Shown here: positions 63,809 to 64,000 of the stretch, piece by piece
Layout: each line of letters starts with the position of its first letter
How positions within the stretch are numbered: the stretch's first letter is position 1
Assembly (NCBI GenBank): GCA_963575645.1
Contig: OY754467.1
Location: 5,456,001 to 5,520,000, forward strand
Source of the DNA: Xanthostigma xanthostigma
Lineage: Eukaryota > Arthropoda > Insecta > Raphidioptera > Raphidiidae
Direction: 5' to 3'
Length of the DNA: 64,000 bases
Made by a program: the position numbers and the translations under genes
Notes under the pieces: model-generated
Seen by the model: the letters and a program-made list of their open reading frames with translations, nothing else
The model's database searches: none
Told to the model about the DNA's origin: nothing

Positions 63809-64000
63809 CTATTTAGTTGAAGTTTTAAGAACGTAGAAAATAACGGCAAGTGAGGTAGATAGAAAAATAGTTATGGTGCGAATGGCGTCTATTATGACAT
63901 GAGGTCGAGAAACGGACGTCAAACGTATTATTATCACGTTTATTATGTTGTGTATGTATTTGATTACATATTCAGTAGTATACTCATTAATTATTACATT

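Larger units (their letters stand above)
63305..63925 (+). mobile_element. SINE copy 2, 5'-truncated, interrupted twice
   Basis: AAATATCGAAATTGGTCCTT, CGCCATGGCCGATCG and, after two insertions, AATGGCGTCTATTATGACAT and CGAGAAACGGACGTCAAACG are co-linear with 22500-22720. The tRNA-like head is missing. The hAT at 63394-63737 and the Penelope tail at 63759-63808 interrupt it. Confidence 0.75.

Noticed and set aside
1-64000. A multi-gene defence, biosynthetic or viral system
   Set aside because: No co-oriented unique genes, no recognisable enzymes besides transposon proteins, and no viral structural or replication genes were found.

Overview
This window looks like AT-rich insect genomic DNA made almost entirely of transposable-element remains. 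No rRNA, tRNA gene, CRISPR array, operon or intact host gene was recognised. An arthropod origin is inferred from the mix of Penelope-like, CR1/Jockey-type LINE, Helitron, hAT, Tc1/mariner, pogo/Tigger and tRNA-derived SINE sequences, and from a dispersed GAGTCGGACTCGC repeat that I recall from moth and other insect sequences. The order cannot be fixed from the sequence. All clear coding sequence is transposon-derived. The only nearly complete protein gene is a LINE ORF2 (49802-52618, minus) with endonuclease and reverse transcriptase motifs. A THAP zinc-finger fragment (27501-27665) and one possible exon (53092-53227) are the only candidates for something other than a known transposon protein.

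Layout. 0-6 kb: Penelope GIY-YIG fragment followed by a hammerhead-like motif, a double palindrome, GATAACGT repeats and a 736-bp TA-flanked inverted-repeat element nested in a larger one. 6-10 kb: Helitron N1, a 104-bp satellite, and Helitron N2 split by a hAT element. 10-16 kb: a hAT with transposase ORF nested in a foldback element, a 146-bp tandem array, another foldback and a small hAT MITE. 16-23 kb: mariner-, CTGCACACGAG-, TA-flanked and Tigger-type elements and a full-length SINE. 23-33 kb: Helitron copies, a LINE fragment, nested inverted repeats, Penelope snapback insertions and a 137-bp satellite. 33-45 kb: paired hAT MITEs, a Penelope snapback, a 72-bp satellite, a LINE fragment and a Tc1-like MITE. 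45-56 kb: a mariner MITE, a half-palindrome, the LINE and a pogo-like element. 56-64 kb: TTAA-flanked MITEs, a 586-bp palindrome, and nested hAT, SINE and Penelope debris.

The genes do not form a pathway. What unites the window is nested insertion: many elements have readable target duplications, and several have an uninterrupted second copy in the window that serves as an empty-site control. The second striking property is the density of long palindromes (at least ten with arms of roughly 65-330 bp), which if transcribed would form long hairpin RNAs. I saw no clearly new multi-gene system. The most interesting material is the Penelope/hammerhead-ribozyme debris and the ORF-bearing foldback family at 49.2 and 59.5-60.0 kb.
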